A stretch of 64,000 bases of DNA from SP197 sp965242595 (lineage in GTDB: Bacteria; Pseudomonadota; Alphaproteobacteria; SP197). The notes under the pieces are model-generated. The model saw only the letters and a program-made list of their open reading frames with translations. It made no database searches and was not told the origin of the DNA. The DNA lies in assembly GCA_965242595.1 (NCBI GenBank), contig OZ251464.1, positions 2,232,001 to 2,296,000 on the forward strand, read 5' to 3'. Within the stretch, counting starts at the first letter, position 1. The number at the start of each line of letters is the position of its first letter. Shown here piece by piece: positions 40,950-49,528 of the stretch. Position numbers and translations under genes: made by a program.

Positions 40950-42164
40950 ATGGGGGCCTGGCGCTGGCCGGTCGGCCACTCCCACCACCTGGCGGCGAGC
41001 GCGGGGCCGCTCACCTTCGTCGGCGGGGCGGGAGATTTCGACACCAAAGGCGCCCTGCGCCAAAACGACATCGCCGGCCAGATCGAAGGGGCCATGGCCA
41101 ATATCGCCGCGGCGCTGGAGGCGGAAAGCTGCGCCCTGGCCGACATAGTGAGGATCAAGGCCTTCCACAGCAGCGAGCTGGACGATTGGGAGCTGATAGC
41201 GAACATCGCCGCCCACATTCCCGACGATCCCATGCCGGCGATCAGCGTCGTCCCCGAACCGTTGCAGCCCTTCGCCGGCCAGGCGGTCCAGCTGCAAGCC
41301 ATCGCCCAGCGGCGCTGGCGCCAGGGGGCCGACATCCGCGTGGCCGAACGCCCGGTGCCACCGGCCAGGCGGGCGTTGTTCGCCGGCCGGGCCGTCACCG
41401 GCGGCCTGCGGGCGGGGGAGTTCATCGCCGTCGCCAACCGCAGCGCCGAAGACCCGACCGGCGCCCTCGCCCACCCCGGCGACGCCATCGCCCAGAGCCA
41501 CGCCGTGATGGCCACCCATGAAGCGACCCTGGCCGCCCTGGGCGCCGGCCTCCAGGACAGCGTCAAGATGGAGGGCTACTACTTCGGCACCACCATGGAG
41601 GATTGGGCGCCCCTGGCCAGGGCGCGGGCCAGCCATTTCGCCGAACCCGGGCCGGTGGCCACCGTGGTGCCCTGCCAGCGCCTCAACCCCCAGGGCGCGC
41701 TCACCAAGATCGAAGTGATGGCGATGCGGGAGGAATGGAACGGCTTCGACAAATACATCCCGCGCGCCGATTCCTGGCCGCGCCGGGTGTGGGACTGGTC
41801 GATCCCGCTCCCCTACCGCCAGGGGCTGAAGCTGCGCGATACGGTCTGGGTAGGCGGCCAGGTGCCCTCGGAGCCGTTCTCCAACACCCGCAAGCGCATG
41901 ATGCCGGGCGATCTGGCCGGCCAGACCCGCCTCACCATGTCCTATATCGAAGACATCCTGCGCGGCTTCGGCCGCCACACGGGCGATCTGAAGCTGATGG
42001 TGTGCTACTTCACCTGCCCCCAGGGCGAGGCCGACACCCGCGCCTTCCTGGACGTGCTGGCATCCTGCATCCCCGCCCCCCTCCCCCCCACCACCCTGGT
42101 CGCCAAACCGGCCATGCACGAGCCGGAAAACCAGGTGGAAATCTGGGGCATAGCCCAGGGCTGA
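40950..42164 (+). CDS. Triple RidA-domain fusion protein
   Basis: A 404-residue protein that reads as three RidA (YjgF) domains in one chain. Domain 1, about 15-120: GPLTFVGGAGDFDTKGALRQ, then IVRIKAFHSSELDDWE. Domain 2, about 143-260: EFIAVANRSAEDPTGALAH, then SVKMEGYYFGTTMEDWAPL and a conserved VEVMAMR-like end. Domain 3, about 292-404: LRDTVWVGGQVPSEPFSNT, then LKLMVCYFTCPQGEADTRA. Each has the strand-helix-helix-strand order of the fold. Known RidA proteins are homotrimers of single domains, so this chain could be a covalent trimer with unequal active sites. ATG at 40950 has AGGAGG upstream; 12 bases after the LLM gene. Likely enamine/imine deaminase. Confidence 0.82.
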   Translation: MGAWRWPVGHSHHLAASAGPLTFVGGAGDFDTKGALRQNDIAGQIEGAMANIAAALEAESCALADIVRIKAFHSSELDDWELIANIAAHIPDDPMPAISVVPEPLQPFAGQAVQLQAIAQRRWRQGADIRVAERPVPPARRALFAGRAVTGGLRAGEFIAVANRSAEDPTGALAHPGDAIAQSHAVMATHEATLAALGAGLQDSVKMEGYYFGTTMEDWAPLARARASHFAEPGPVATVVPCQRLNPQGALTKIEVMAMREEWNGFDKYIPRADSWPRRVWDWSIPLPYRQGLKLRDTVWVGGQVPSEPFSNTRKRMMPGDLAGQTRLTMSYIEDILRGFGRHTGDLKLMVCYFTCPQGEADTRAFLDVLASCIPAPLPPTTLVAKPAMHEPENQVEIWGIAQG

Positions 42165-42194
42165 CCTCCTCCCTACCGGGCGCCGGGCGCCAAC

Positions 42195-42215
42195 TTATCC
42201 ACAGGTTTGTCCACA
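42195..42215. promoter_or_regulatory. Pair of DnaA-box-like sites between convergent genes
   Basis: TTATCCACA (42195-42203) is a perfect DnaA consensus, and TTGTCCACA (42207-42215) is one mismatch away, in the same orientation and 12 bases apart. They sit in a 67-base gap between the ends of the triple-RidA and dinB genes. A chance match cannot be excluded. Confidence 0.4.
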
Positions 42216-42231
42216 CATTCACCCAGGGGTA

Positions 42232-43512
42232 TCACGCCGTTTTCGACGGCCCCTGCCTGCGCAGGCGGGTGGCGAAGCCGCGCCCTTTGACCAGCGCCTC
42301 CGGGCCGAACTTCGCCCGCACCGCGTCCAGCGCCTTTTCGGCCCGCCCCGCGCCATCGTCGAACAGCTCCCCCTGGCCCTCCTCGCCGGCCGCCTCCAGT
42401 TCATGGGCGGCGATGCCGATCAGGCGGAAAGGCCGGCCCGTGGCCTCGCGTTCCAGCAACGGCCAGGCGGCGCGGAACATGTCCTCGGCCGAACCGGTGG
42501 CGCGTTCCAGGCGGCGGCTGCGGGTCACCAGACGGAAATCGGCCCCCTTCAGCTTCAGCGTCACCCCGCGCCCGGCCAGCCCCCGGGCCTTCAGACGCTG
42601 GGCGACGGTCTCCGCCAGCTGCCACAGGATGGGGCGCAGGCGGGCGGCCTCGGCGATGTCCCGGGCCAGGGTGAGCTCCGACGACAGGCTTCTGGCCTCG
42701 CCCTCGGTCTCCACCCGCCGTTCGTCCAGGCCGCGGCTGGCCTGCGCCAGGCGATGCCCTACCCGGCCATAGCGGGCCACCGCCTCGTCCGGGTCCAGGC
42801 GGGCGAGGTCGCCGATCAGGCGGATGCCGTCCCGGGCCAGGCGCCGCTGCATGGCCGCGCCCACGCCCCACAGCAGCGAGACCGGCTTGTCGGCCAGAAA
42901 GGCGGCCGCCTCGCCGCGCCCGATCACGGCGAAGCCGCGCGGCTTGTCCAGGTCCGACGCGATCTTGGCCAGGAATTTGTTGTAGCTGAGGCCGATGGAG
43001 GCGGTGATATGCAGTTCGCGCTCGATGCGCCGCGCCAGTTCGGCCAGGGTGGCCGCCGGGCTGGCGCCGTGCAGCGCCTGGGTGCCGTCCAGGTCGAGAA
43101 AGGCCTCGTCGATGGAAAGCGGCTCCACCAGGGGCGTCAGCGCCTCCATCATGGCCCGGACCTGGCGCCCCACGGCGGCGTATTTCGCCATGTCGGGGGG
43201 AATCACCACCGCGTCGGGGCAGGCCCGCAGCGCCTGGAACATGGGCATGGCGGAACGGACGCCATAGCTGCGGGCGAGATAGCAGCAGGCGGCCACCACC
43301 CCCCGATGGCGCCCGCCCACGATCACCGGCTTCTCCGCCAGCTGCGGGCGGTCGCGCTTTTCGATGGCGGCATAGAAGGCGTCGCAATCGAGATGGCCGA
43401 TGGCGAGCTCGTGCAGCTCGCCATGGCGAACGACGCGCAGCGAGCCGCAGGCGCCGCAGGCAGGGGCGCCGGCCGGCGGTTCGCAACCGCAATCGCGGCA
43501 CAGACTTCTCAC
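42232..43512 (-). CDS. dinB: DNA polymerase IV
   Basis: A 426-residue Y-family translesion polymerase. Palm motifs are LDCDAFYAAIEKRD and the catalytic PLSIDEAFLDLDG; also ARSYGVRSAMPMFQALRACP, SIGLSYNKFLAKIASDLDKPRG, and the little-finger part with RSLSSELTL. Common in alphaproteobacteria, it carries an N-terminal four-cysteine zinc-ribbon-like segment (CRDCGCEPPAG-APACGACGS) before the polymerase domain. It begins with GTG at 43512 (VRSLCRDC); upstream in-frame sequence is a shadow of the divergent region. Usually SOS-controlled, but I see no clear LexA box. Confidence 0.94.
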   Translation of the reverse strand: MRSLCRDCGCEPPAGAPACGACGSLRVVRHGELHELAIGHLDCDAFYAAIEKRDRPQLAEKPVIVGGRHRGVVAACCYLARSYGVRSAMPMFQALRACPDAVVIPPDMAKYAAVGRQVRAMMEALTPLVEPLSIDEAFLDLDGTQALHGASPAATLAELARRIERELHITASIGLSYNKFLAKIASDLDKPRGFAVIGRGEAAAFLADKPVSLLWGVGAAMQRRLARDGIRLIGDLARLDPDEAVARYGRVGHRLAQASRGLDERRVETEGEARSLSSELTLARDIAEAARLRPILWQLAETVAQRLKARGLAGRGVTLKLKGADFRLVTRSRRLERATGSAEDMFRAAWPLLEREATGRPFRLIGIAAHELEAAGEEGQGELFDDGAGRAEKALDAVRAKFGPEALVKGRGFATRLRRQGPSKTA

Positions 43513-43558
43513 GCCCCGGATGCTAGCCCGGTGGCGCCGCCATGGGAATCGCCGCGCG

Positions 43559-44872
43559 CTAGCCCGCCGCGGCGCCCACCGGCGGCACCGGGCGCCAGCT
43601 GCCATCCGGGGCCAGCTGCTCCCTGCCGCCGTCCCGATAGAAACCGCCGGCCGCGGCGGCATGGCGCAGCAGGGCGGGCACCGGGCGGCCTTCCGCCTCC
43701 CAGGCGGCGGCGATCCTGGCCGGCCCCAGGGCGTCCAGCAGCTCGAACGGCCCCCGCCGCCAGGCGAAGCCCCAGCGCATGGCCCGGTCGATATTGACGA
43801 TGTCGTCGGAAATCTCCGGTACCAGGCTGGCGGCATAGGCCAGGGTGCCGCCCATCAGGTCGCGGGCGAAGGCGCCCTCGCCATCCTGCGCCGCCAGCAG
43901 GGCCGCCGCCGTGGCGTGGCCCTCGGCCAGCACCGGCTTCGCCGCCTGGCGCCAGGCGCCGCTGTCCAGGTCGAAGGCTTCCTTGACGCGGCTGCCGTCT
44001 TCGCCCTTCGTCACCCGGTAAAAGCCACCCCCCGCCTTGCGGCCCAGCTGGCCGCGCTCCAGCATCGCCTGTTCCTCGGGCGGAAAGGCCGTGAAGGCGT
44101 GGCCGGCATCGCCGGCCGGCAGGTTGGCGGCCAGATTGCGGGCGACGAAGGCCATCACATCCAGGCCGATCAGGTCGATCAGCCCATAGAGGCCGGTGGC
44201 GGGCAGGCCCATCGGCGCCGCCATCAGCGCGTCGATCCGCTCCATGGCCAGGCCGTCCCGCCGCGCCCGCCGCGCCTTGTGCAGGCCGGAAAGCATCCAG
44301 AAACAGCCGATGCGGTTGGCGATGAAGTTCACGGTATCCTTGGCGTGCACCACCCCCTTGCCCAGCTTCTCCGAGGCGAAGGCCGCCATCGCCGCCACCG
44401 CTTCGGGCCGGGTGCGCTCGCCCGCCACCAGCTCCATCAGCTTCATCGCCTTCACCGGGTTGAAGAAATGGGTCACCACCACATCGCCGGCCAGGCGCGG
44501 GCCCAGGCCGGCGACGATGGCCCGCAACGGGATGCCGGAGGTGTTGGTGGAGACGATCGAGCCGTCGCTGCGGGCCGCCTCCAGCCGGGCGAACAGCTCG
44601 CGCTTGGTCTCCAGATGCTCGATCACCGCCTCGCACACCCAGTCGTAGCCGGCGATGCGGTCGAGCTCGTCGAAGCTGCCGGTCGCAATGGCGCCGCCCT
44701 CGCCCCCCTCATCACGACGTTCACGTTCGGCCGCCACCCGCGCCATGGCCCGGTCCACGGCGGCGCGGTCGCGATCCAGCACCAGCACGCGGCAGCCGGC
44801 ATCGGCCGCCAGCGCCGCGATGCCTGCCCCCATGGTGCCGCCGCCTATCACGGCAACCGAAGCGATCTCCAT
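43559..44872 (-). CDS. 3-hydroxyacyl-CoA dehydrogenase (without crotonase domain)
   Basis: A 437-residue NAD-dependent dehydrogenase. Rossmann motif VIGGGTMGAGIAALAADAG (about 9-27), the signature THFFNPVKAMKLMELVAG, then two 3HCDH C-terminal domains (about 186-280 and 320-415). This matches the C-terminal part of FadB/FadJ-type enzymes but no enoyl-CoA hydratase domain is present, so it is a stand-alone dehydrogenase for beta-oxidation or another acyl-CoA route. ATG at 44872 has GGAGGGGGG upstream. It is divergent from the sulfhydrylase gene and its stop lies 47 bases from dinB. Confidence 0.92.
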   Translation of the reverse strand: MEIASVAVIGGGTMGAGIAALAADAGCRVLVLDRDRAAVDRAMARVAAERERRDEGGEGGAIATGSFDELDRIAGYDWVCEAVIEHLETKRELFARLEAARSDGSIVSTNTSGIPLRAIVAGLGPRLAGDVVVTHFFNPVKAMKLMELVAGERTRPEAVAAMAAFASEKLGKGVVHAKDTVNFIANRIGCFWMLSGLHKARRARRDGLAMERIDALMAAPMGLPATGLYGLIDLIGLDVMAFVARNLAANLPAGDAGHAFTAFPPEEQAMLERGQLGRKAGGGFYRVTKGEDGSRVKEAFDLDSGAWRQAAKPVLAEGHATAAALLAAQDGEGAFARDLMGGTLAYAASLVPEISDDIVNIDRAMRWGFAWRRGPFELLDALGPARIAAAWEAEGRPVPALLRHAAAAGGFYRDGGREQLAPDGSWRPVPPVGAAAG

Positions 44873-44938
44873 GGCTTCCCCCCTCCAGAGCGACGAAAAG
44901 ATGGACCGCCGCCGCGCCGGAGTCTAGGCTGCCCGCCC

Positions 44939-46240
44939 ATGGCGCAAGGCTCCCGCCCTCCCGCGTTCGACACCCTGGCCCTTCACGGCGGCCAGCAGGC
45001 GGACACGGCCACCGGCGCCCGCGCGGTGCCGATCTATCAGACCACCAGCTACGTCTTCCCCGACACCGACCGGGCGGCGGCGCTGTTCAATCTGGAACGC
45101 CCGGGCCACATCTATTCGCGCATCTCCAACCCCACCGTGGCGGTGCTGGAGGAGCGCATCGCCGGCCTGGAAGGCGGCGCCGGCGCGGTGGCGACCGCCT
45201 CCGGCCAGGCCGCCCTGCATCTGGCCATCGCCACCCTGATGGGCCAGGGCGCCCACATCGTCGCCTCCGGTTCCATCTATGGCGGCAGCCACAACATGCT
45301 GAACTACACCCTGCCGCGCTTCGGCATCTCCACCAGCTTCGTCGATCCGCGCCGCCCGCAGGACTTCCAGCGCGCGATCCGCCCCGAAACCCGCCTGCTG
45401 TTCGGCGAAACCCTGGGCAATCCCGGCCTGGAAGTGCTGGACATCCCGGAGGTGGCCCAGGTGGCGCACCGGGCGGGGCTGCCGCTGATGATCGACAACA
45501 CCTTCGCCACCCCCTGGCTGATGCGCCCGTTCGAACACGGCGCCGATATCGTCATGCACTCGGCCACCAAATTCCTGGGCGGCCACGGCGTCGCCATCGG
45601 CGGCGTGCTGGTAGATAGCGGCGCCTTCGACTGGGAGGCCTCGGGCAAGTTCCCCACCCTGACCGAACCCTATGCCGGCTATCACGGCCTGGACTTCGCC
45701 GAAGAGTTCGGGCCGGCCGCCCTGGTCATGCGGGCGCGGGCCGAAGGGCTGCGCGATTTCGGCGCCGCCATGAGCCCGGCCAACGCCTTCTACCTGCTGC
45801 AAGGGGTGGAGACGCTGCCGCTGCGCATGGCCCGCCATGTCGAGAACGCGCGCCACATCGCCGGCTTCCTGGCCGGCCACGAGGCGGTGGCGGCCGTGCT
45901 CTACCCCGACCTGCCCGACCACCCCGACCACGCCCTGGCCAAACGCCTGCTGCCGCGCGGGGCCGGGGCCATCTTCGGCTTCGAGCTGAAGGGCGGCAGG
46001 CAGGCCGGCGCCCGCTTCATCGAGGCGCTGCAATTGTTCTCCCATCTCGCCAATGTCGGCGACGCCAAATCGCTGGTGATCCACCCCGCCTCCACCACCC
46101 ATCAGCAGATGGACGCGCCCGCCCTGGCCAAGGCCGGCATTTCCGAAGGGCTGGTGCGGCTTTCGGTGGGGCTGGAGGATGCGGACGACCTGATCGACGA
46201 CCTGAAACGCGGCCTGCGCGCCGCCGCCAGGGAGCGATGA
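44939..46240 (+). CDS. O-acetylhomoserine sulfhydrylase/aminocarboxypropyltransferase-like PLP enzyme
   Basis: A 433-residue member of the Cys/Met metabolism PLP family. N-terminal FDTLALHGGQQADTATGARAVPIYQTTSYVF is typical of the MetY/MetZ branch; the PLP lysine is in MHSATKFLGGHGVAIGG, and the substrate-binding arginine region in NVGDAKSLVIHPASTTHQQM. It probably makes homocysteine from O-acetylhomoserine and sulfide or a thiol. The ATG at 44939 lacks a clear ribosome binding site. Probably co-transcribed with the hydrolase that follows after 26 bases. Start is close to the divergent dehydrogenase gene. Confidence 0.93.
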   Translation: MAQGSRPPAFDTLALHGGQQADTATGARAVPIYQTTSYVFPDTDRAAALFNLERPGHIYSRISNPTVAVLEERIAGLEGGAGAVATASGQAALHLAIATLMGQGAHIVASGSIYGGSHNMLNYTLPRFGISTSFVDPRRPQDFQRAIRPETRLLFGETLGNPGLEVLDIPEVAQVAHRAGLPLMIDNTFATPWLMRPFEHGADIVMHSATKFLGGHGVAIGGVLVDSGAFDWEASGKFPTLTEPYAGYHGLDFAEEFGPAALVMRARAEGLRDFGAAMSPANAFYLLQGVETLPLRMARHVENARHIAGFLAGHEAVAAVLYPDLPDHPDHALAKRLLPRGAGAIFGFELKGGRQAGARFIEALQLFSHLANVGDAKSLVIHPASTTHQQMDAPALAKAGISEGLVRLSVGLEDADDLIDDLKRGLRAAARER

Positions 46241-46266
46241 CCCCGCCCCAAGGGAAAGGCTGAGCG

Positions 46267-47124
46267 ATGGCGCTCGAACTCAGCGTCGATGGACGCCGCG
46301 TGTTCGCCGCCACCGGCGGCAAGCCGTTCGATGCGACGCTGCCGGCGGTGGTCTTCGTCCACGGCGCCGGCATGAACCGCACCGTATGGGCGGCCCAGGC
46401 GCGCTATTTCGCCCATCACGGCCGCTGCGTGCTGGCCTGCGACCTGCCGGGCCACGGCCACTCCCAAGGGCCGCCGTTGGCCGGCATCGCCGCCATCGCC
46501 GACTGGCTGGCGCGCCTGATGGACGCCGCCGGCCTGGAGCGCGCCGCCCTGGTGGGCCATTCCATGGGCGCCCTGCCGGTGCTGGAGGCGGCCGCCCGCC
46601 ACGCCCGGCGGGTAGAGCGCGCCGTGCTGATCGCCGTCGCCCTGCCCATGGCGGTGGCCGGCCCGCTGCTGGACAACGCCCGCGCCGACTCGCCCGCCGC
46701 CTGGGACATGGTGACCCTGTGGGGCCACGGGCGCCAGGCGCAGATCGGCGGCAACCCGGCCCCCGGCATCTGGATGACCGGCACCGCCCGCCGCCTGCTG
46801 CAACGCGGCGCCAAAGGCGTGCTCTACAACGACATGAAGGCCTGCGACGCCTATCGCGCCGGCCTGGACGCGGCCGCCGCCACCGCCTGCCCGGTCACCC
46901 TGGTGCTGGGCGACGCCGACGCCATGACCCCGCCCAAAGGTGCCCGCGCCCTGCTGCAAGCCCTGCCGGACGGGCGCCTGACCATGCTGAAGGGCTGCGG
47001 CCACATGGCGATGGCCGAAAAACCCAACGAAACCCTGGACGCCCTGATCGCCGCCCTGGCCCTGCCCAAGGACAGCGCCAACGCCGGCGAAGCAAAGCCG
47101 CCCCACCCACCGGCAACGGCGTGA
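46267..47124 (+). CDS. Alpha/beta hydrolase
   Basis: A 285-residue alpha/beta-hydrolase-fold protein. It has the oxyanion-hole HGAGMNRTVW, the nucleophile elbow VGHSMGALP (Ser), the acid in LVLGDADAMTP and the catalytic histidine in GCGHMAMAEKP. Triad order and spacing are normal. The helical cap (about 125-195) is short. It follows the sulfhydrylase gene by 26 bases, so it could act on an ester or thioester related to that step (for example homoserine O-acyl metabolism), but the family is too broad to name a substrate. No signal peptide. Confidence 0.9.
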   Translation: MALELSVDGRRVFAATGGKPFDATLPAVVFVHGAGMNRTVWAAQARYFAHHGRCVLACDLPGHGHSQGPPLAGIAAIADWLARLMDAAGLERAALVGHSMGALPVLEAAARHARRVERAVLIAVALPMAVAGPLLDNARADSPAAWDMVTLWGHGRQAQIGGNPAPGIWMTGTARRLLQRGAKGVLYNDMKACDAYRAGLDAAAATACPVTLVLGDADAMTPPKGARALLQALPDGRLTMLKGCGHMAMAEKPNETLDALIAALALPKDSANAGEAKPPHPPATA

Positions 47125-47130
47125 GGGGCG

Positions 47131-47346
47131 ATGGGCGAGGCGGCCGCCGTCTTTCTCACCCTGGGCATCATGCTGGTGGGCTTCGGCCTGATGTCGCTAG
47201 GCAACGTGCTCAATCTCGGCATCACCCGCCAGCAACGCCACCACGGCGACCTGACCTCCCCCCACTTCCAACTCGCCATGGTCCGCTTCATGGCCCTGGG
47301 CGCAGCCCTGATAGCCATAGGCGCCCTGCTCGCCGCCTTCGCTTGA
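47131..47346 (+). CDS. Small inner-membrane protein (71 aa)
   Basis: A 71-residue protein with two predicted membrane helices: AAAVFLTLGIMLVGFGLMSLG (about 4-24) and MVRFMALGAALIAIGALLAAF (about 50-70), joined by a polar loop RQQRHHGDLTSPHFQ. ATG at 47131 follows the hydrolase stop by six bases with GAGGGG upstream, so it is in the same operon. No family recognised. The sequence after it changes abruptly to AT-rich DNA. Confidence 0.65.
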   Translation: MGEAAAVFLTLGIMLVGFGLMSLGNVLNLGITRQQRHHGDLTSPHFQLAMVRFMALGAALIAIGALLAAFA

Positions 47347-47437
47347 AGGGGAAGGCCGGGGGTTGGCTTAGAGGTGGAGCGTCGCCAAGTTGCCCTGTTA
47401 AAGTGAGCGATTGCGGCCATCACTAGGAGGAAGTAAG

Positions 47438-47956
47438 ATGAATGACAAACAAAAACCTGAAGTAACGATATGTGGAAGTAGTAAGTTTAAGGGATTCGTG
47501 GAATCATCGTTCCCATTGGATGACAGCAGATTTTCATTTCGAGAACAGGAGCCATCTCCTTATCAAAGCGCTGGAGATATTGGTATGGCTTTATTTGGTG
47601 CTGTCATTGTTATATTTTTGAAACCTCTTGTAAATACACTAGGAGAGGAGTTTAAGGATATAGTAGTTCGGTCTGTTATTTCTTTACGTGAGAAGATTAT
47701 GTCAGACAAAGAAAATGTAGCAGTTAAAATGTCATCTACAGAGGCATGGTTTCCACCTCCAATTTCTTTGATAAAATCAATAGATCATGTCATTGTTCTT
47801 TCTAGGAGCATGTCTAAATCGGATGTAAAAGCAGTTGTAGAGGCATTTATAGATGATAAAGAATGTGACATTCTTATCTCTTTCGATGAAGAAAATAAAA
47901 GGTATTCCCATGAAGAGATGCGGAAACTAATCGATAGTATGAAGAAAGGTAAGTAA
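47438..47956 (+). CDS. AT-rich orphan protein with one membrane segment (172 aa)
   Basis: A 172-residue protein whose codon use (AT-ending codons throughout, AGA arginines, TTA leucines) is unlike every other gene here. The ATG at 47438 has a perfect AGGAGG seven bases upstream. Layout: polar N terminus (about 1-44), one hydrophobic segment MALFGAVIVIFLKPLVNTL (about 50-68), then a basic/acidic soluble domain with VIVLSRSMSKSDVKAVVEAFIDDKECDILISFDEE, which reads as alternating strands and helices, and a lysine-rich end. No family recognised. The TAATG at its end overlaps an in-frame ATG of the SDR frame. Composition strongly suggests recent acquisition from a low-GC source. Confidence 0.75.
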   Translation: MNDKQKPEVTICGSSKFKGFVESSFPLDDSRFSFREQEPSPYQSAGDIGMALFGAVIVIFLKPLVNTLGEEFKDIVVRSVISLREKIMSDKENVAVKMSSTEAWFPPPISLIKSIDHVIVLSRSMSKSDVKAVVEAFIDDKECDILISFDEENKRYSHEEMRKLIDSMKKGK

Positions 47957-48075
47957 TGGCAAAGCCAAATTGGCGCAACAGGACTCCCCACCCGACCAAA
48001 ACAGAGACCGGGGGCGGCGACAAGGCCTTGACCCACCGCCCCGCGCCAGAAGGCGGCAGGCGAGCGGAGGCGGTT

Positions 48076-48840
48076 ATGGCCGAAGAGCGGACCGAAGAGC
48101 GGCGGGTCGCCGTCGTCACCGGGGCGGGCAGCGGCATCGGCCGCGCCGTCGCCCTGGGGCTGGCGGACGAAGGTTTCCAGGTGGTGCTGGCCGGGCGCCG
48201 CGCCGGGTGCCTGCAAGCGGTGGCCGACGAGCGGCCCGACGCCCGGCTGCTGCCGCTGGCCTGCGATGTCCGCCGCCCCGACCGGGTAGTGGCCCTGTTC
48301 GCGGCCGTGGAACAGCGCTTCGGCCGCCTCGACCTGCTGTTCAACAACGCCGGCATCGCCGCCCGCGCCGTGCCCATGGAACAGCTGGCCGCCGACGAAT
48401 GGCAGGCGGTGGTGGACACCAACCTCACCGGCGCCTTCCTGTGCACCCAGCAGGCCATGCGCATCATGAAGGCGCAGCGGCCCCAGGGCGGGCGGATCGT
48501 CAACAACGGCTCGCTCTCGGCCCATGTGCCCCGCCCCCATTCGGCGCCCTATACCGCCACCAAGCACGCCATGACCGGGCTGACCCGGGCCACCGCCCTG
48601 GACGGCCGCGCCCACAACATCTGCTGCGGCCAGATCGACATCGGCAACGCGCTGACCGAGATGACCCAAGGCGCCAGCGCCGGCCTGGAGCAGGCCGACG
48701 GGCGCGTGCTGCCGGAGGCGACCATGGACGTAGCCCATGCGGTCGCCGCCGTGCTGCTGCTGGCCTCCCTGCCGCTGGACACCAACGTGCCGTTCATGAC
48801 GGTGATGGCCAACGCCATGCCCTATATCGGACGCGGCTGA
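48076..48840 (+). CDS. Short-chain dehydrogenase/reductase (SDR)
   Basis: A 254-residue classical SDR: cofactor loop VTGAGSGIGRAVA (about 14-26), NNAG (about 91-94), catalytic serine in NNGSLSAH and Y-x-x-x-K in APYTATKHAM. The start at 48076 (MAEERTEERR) has GGAGGCGG upstream; an in-frame ATG at 47956 would add 40 unconserved residues. The C-terminal substrate region (DIGNALTEMTQGASAGLEQ) is normal length. Substrate unknown. The preceding gene is the AT-rich orphan; the pair need not be functionally related. Confidence 0.9.
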   Translation: MAEERTEERRVAVVTGAGSGIGRAVALGLADEGFQVVLAGRRAGCLQAVADERPDARLLPLACDVRRPDRVVALFAAVEQRFGRLDLLFNNAGIAARAVPMEQLAADEWQAVVDTNLTGAFLCTQQAMRIMKAQRPQGGRIVNNGSLSAHVPRPHSAPYTATKHAMTGLTRATALDGRAHNICCGQIDIGNALTEMTQGASAGLEQADGRVLPEATMDVAHAVAAVLLLASLPLDTNVPFMTVMANAMPYIGRG

Positions 48841-48943
48841 GCCACACCCGGCTTGCGCCCCGCCGCGCCCGGCGGCTAGGATGGGGCCAGAATGAATCTG
48901 CGACAGGCAGATCCCGCACATCCCGGATTGGGGGGAGGGGCGC

Positions 48944-49366
48944 ATGGAATTGTCCGAAATCGGCCTGGCGATCTGGCTGATATGCGGCTTCACGCTGGCG
49001 GCCGTGATCGCCATGCTGTGCCGGGGAATCGGCAAATCCACCGAGATGAACCCGGAATTTCTGGCCAATATGGGCTTCTTCTGGGCGGTGGGGCCGACCG
49101 CAGCCCTGGCCGCCAGCCGCTTTTTCCCGTGGTTCGACATCAGCGCCCTGGCGCCCTTCGGCTTCCTGCTGGGTCTGGTGCCCCTGGCCGTGATCGCCTC
49201 CGCCCGCGGCAGCCCGGAACACCCGCCGCCCCTGTTCGGACGCGACAGCCAGGGCCGCCTGTCCCTGTTCGCCTGCAACCCCCAAGAGGTGATCACCACC
49301 CTGCTCTACGCCCTGCTGGCCTGCGAAATCTGCATGATCTTCCTATGGGACGAGCTCTACCGCTAA
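48944..49366 (+). CDS. Small inner-membrane protein (140 aa)
   Basis: A 140-residue hydrophobic protein with four predicted membrane helices: LAIWLICGFTLAAVIAML (about 8-25), FFWAVGPTAALAASRFF (about 45-61), ALAPFGFLLGLVPLAVIAS (about 68-86), and VITTLLYALLACEICMIFLW (about 116-135). A polar loop with RDSQGRLSLFACNPQE separates the last two. ATG at 48944 follows GGGGGGAGGGG. No family recognised. It stands alone between the SDR gene and the toxin-antitoxin pair. Confidence 0.65.
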   Translation: MELSEIGLAIWLICGFTLAAVIAMLCRGIGKSTEMNPEFLANMGFFWAVGPTAALAASRFFPWFDISALAPFGFLLGLVPLAVIASARGSPEHPPPLFGRDSQGRLSLFACNPQEVITTLLYALLACEICMIFLWDELYR

Positions 49367-49528
49367 AGCCGCCAGACCCACACACCATGGCGAAGCGGGG
49401 GAGCGACCCCATGGGCCCCATGGACCGGATGGGCCGGACCGGGGGGCAGCAGCTTCCCGCCATGCGCCTGTTGCACGGAGCGCAATTGAGCGATAAGAAG
49501 GCCCTCGTGAAATAGGAGACCCTCGCCA

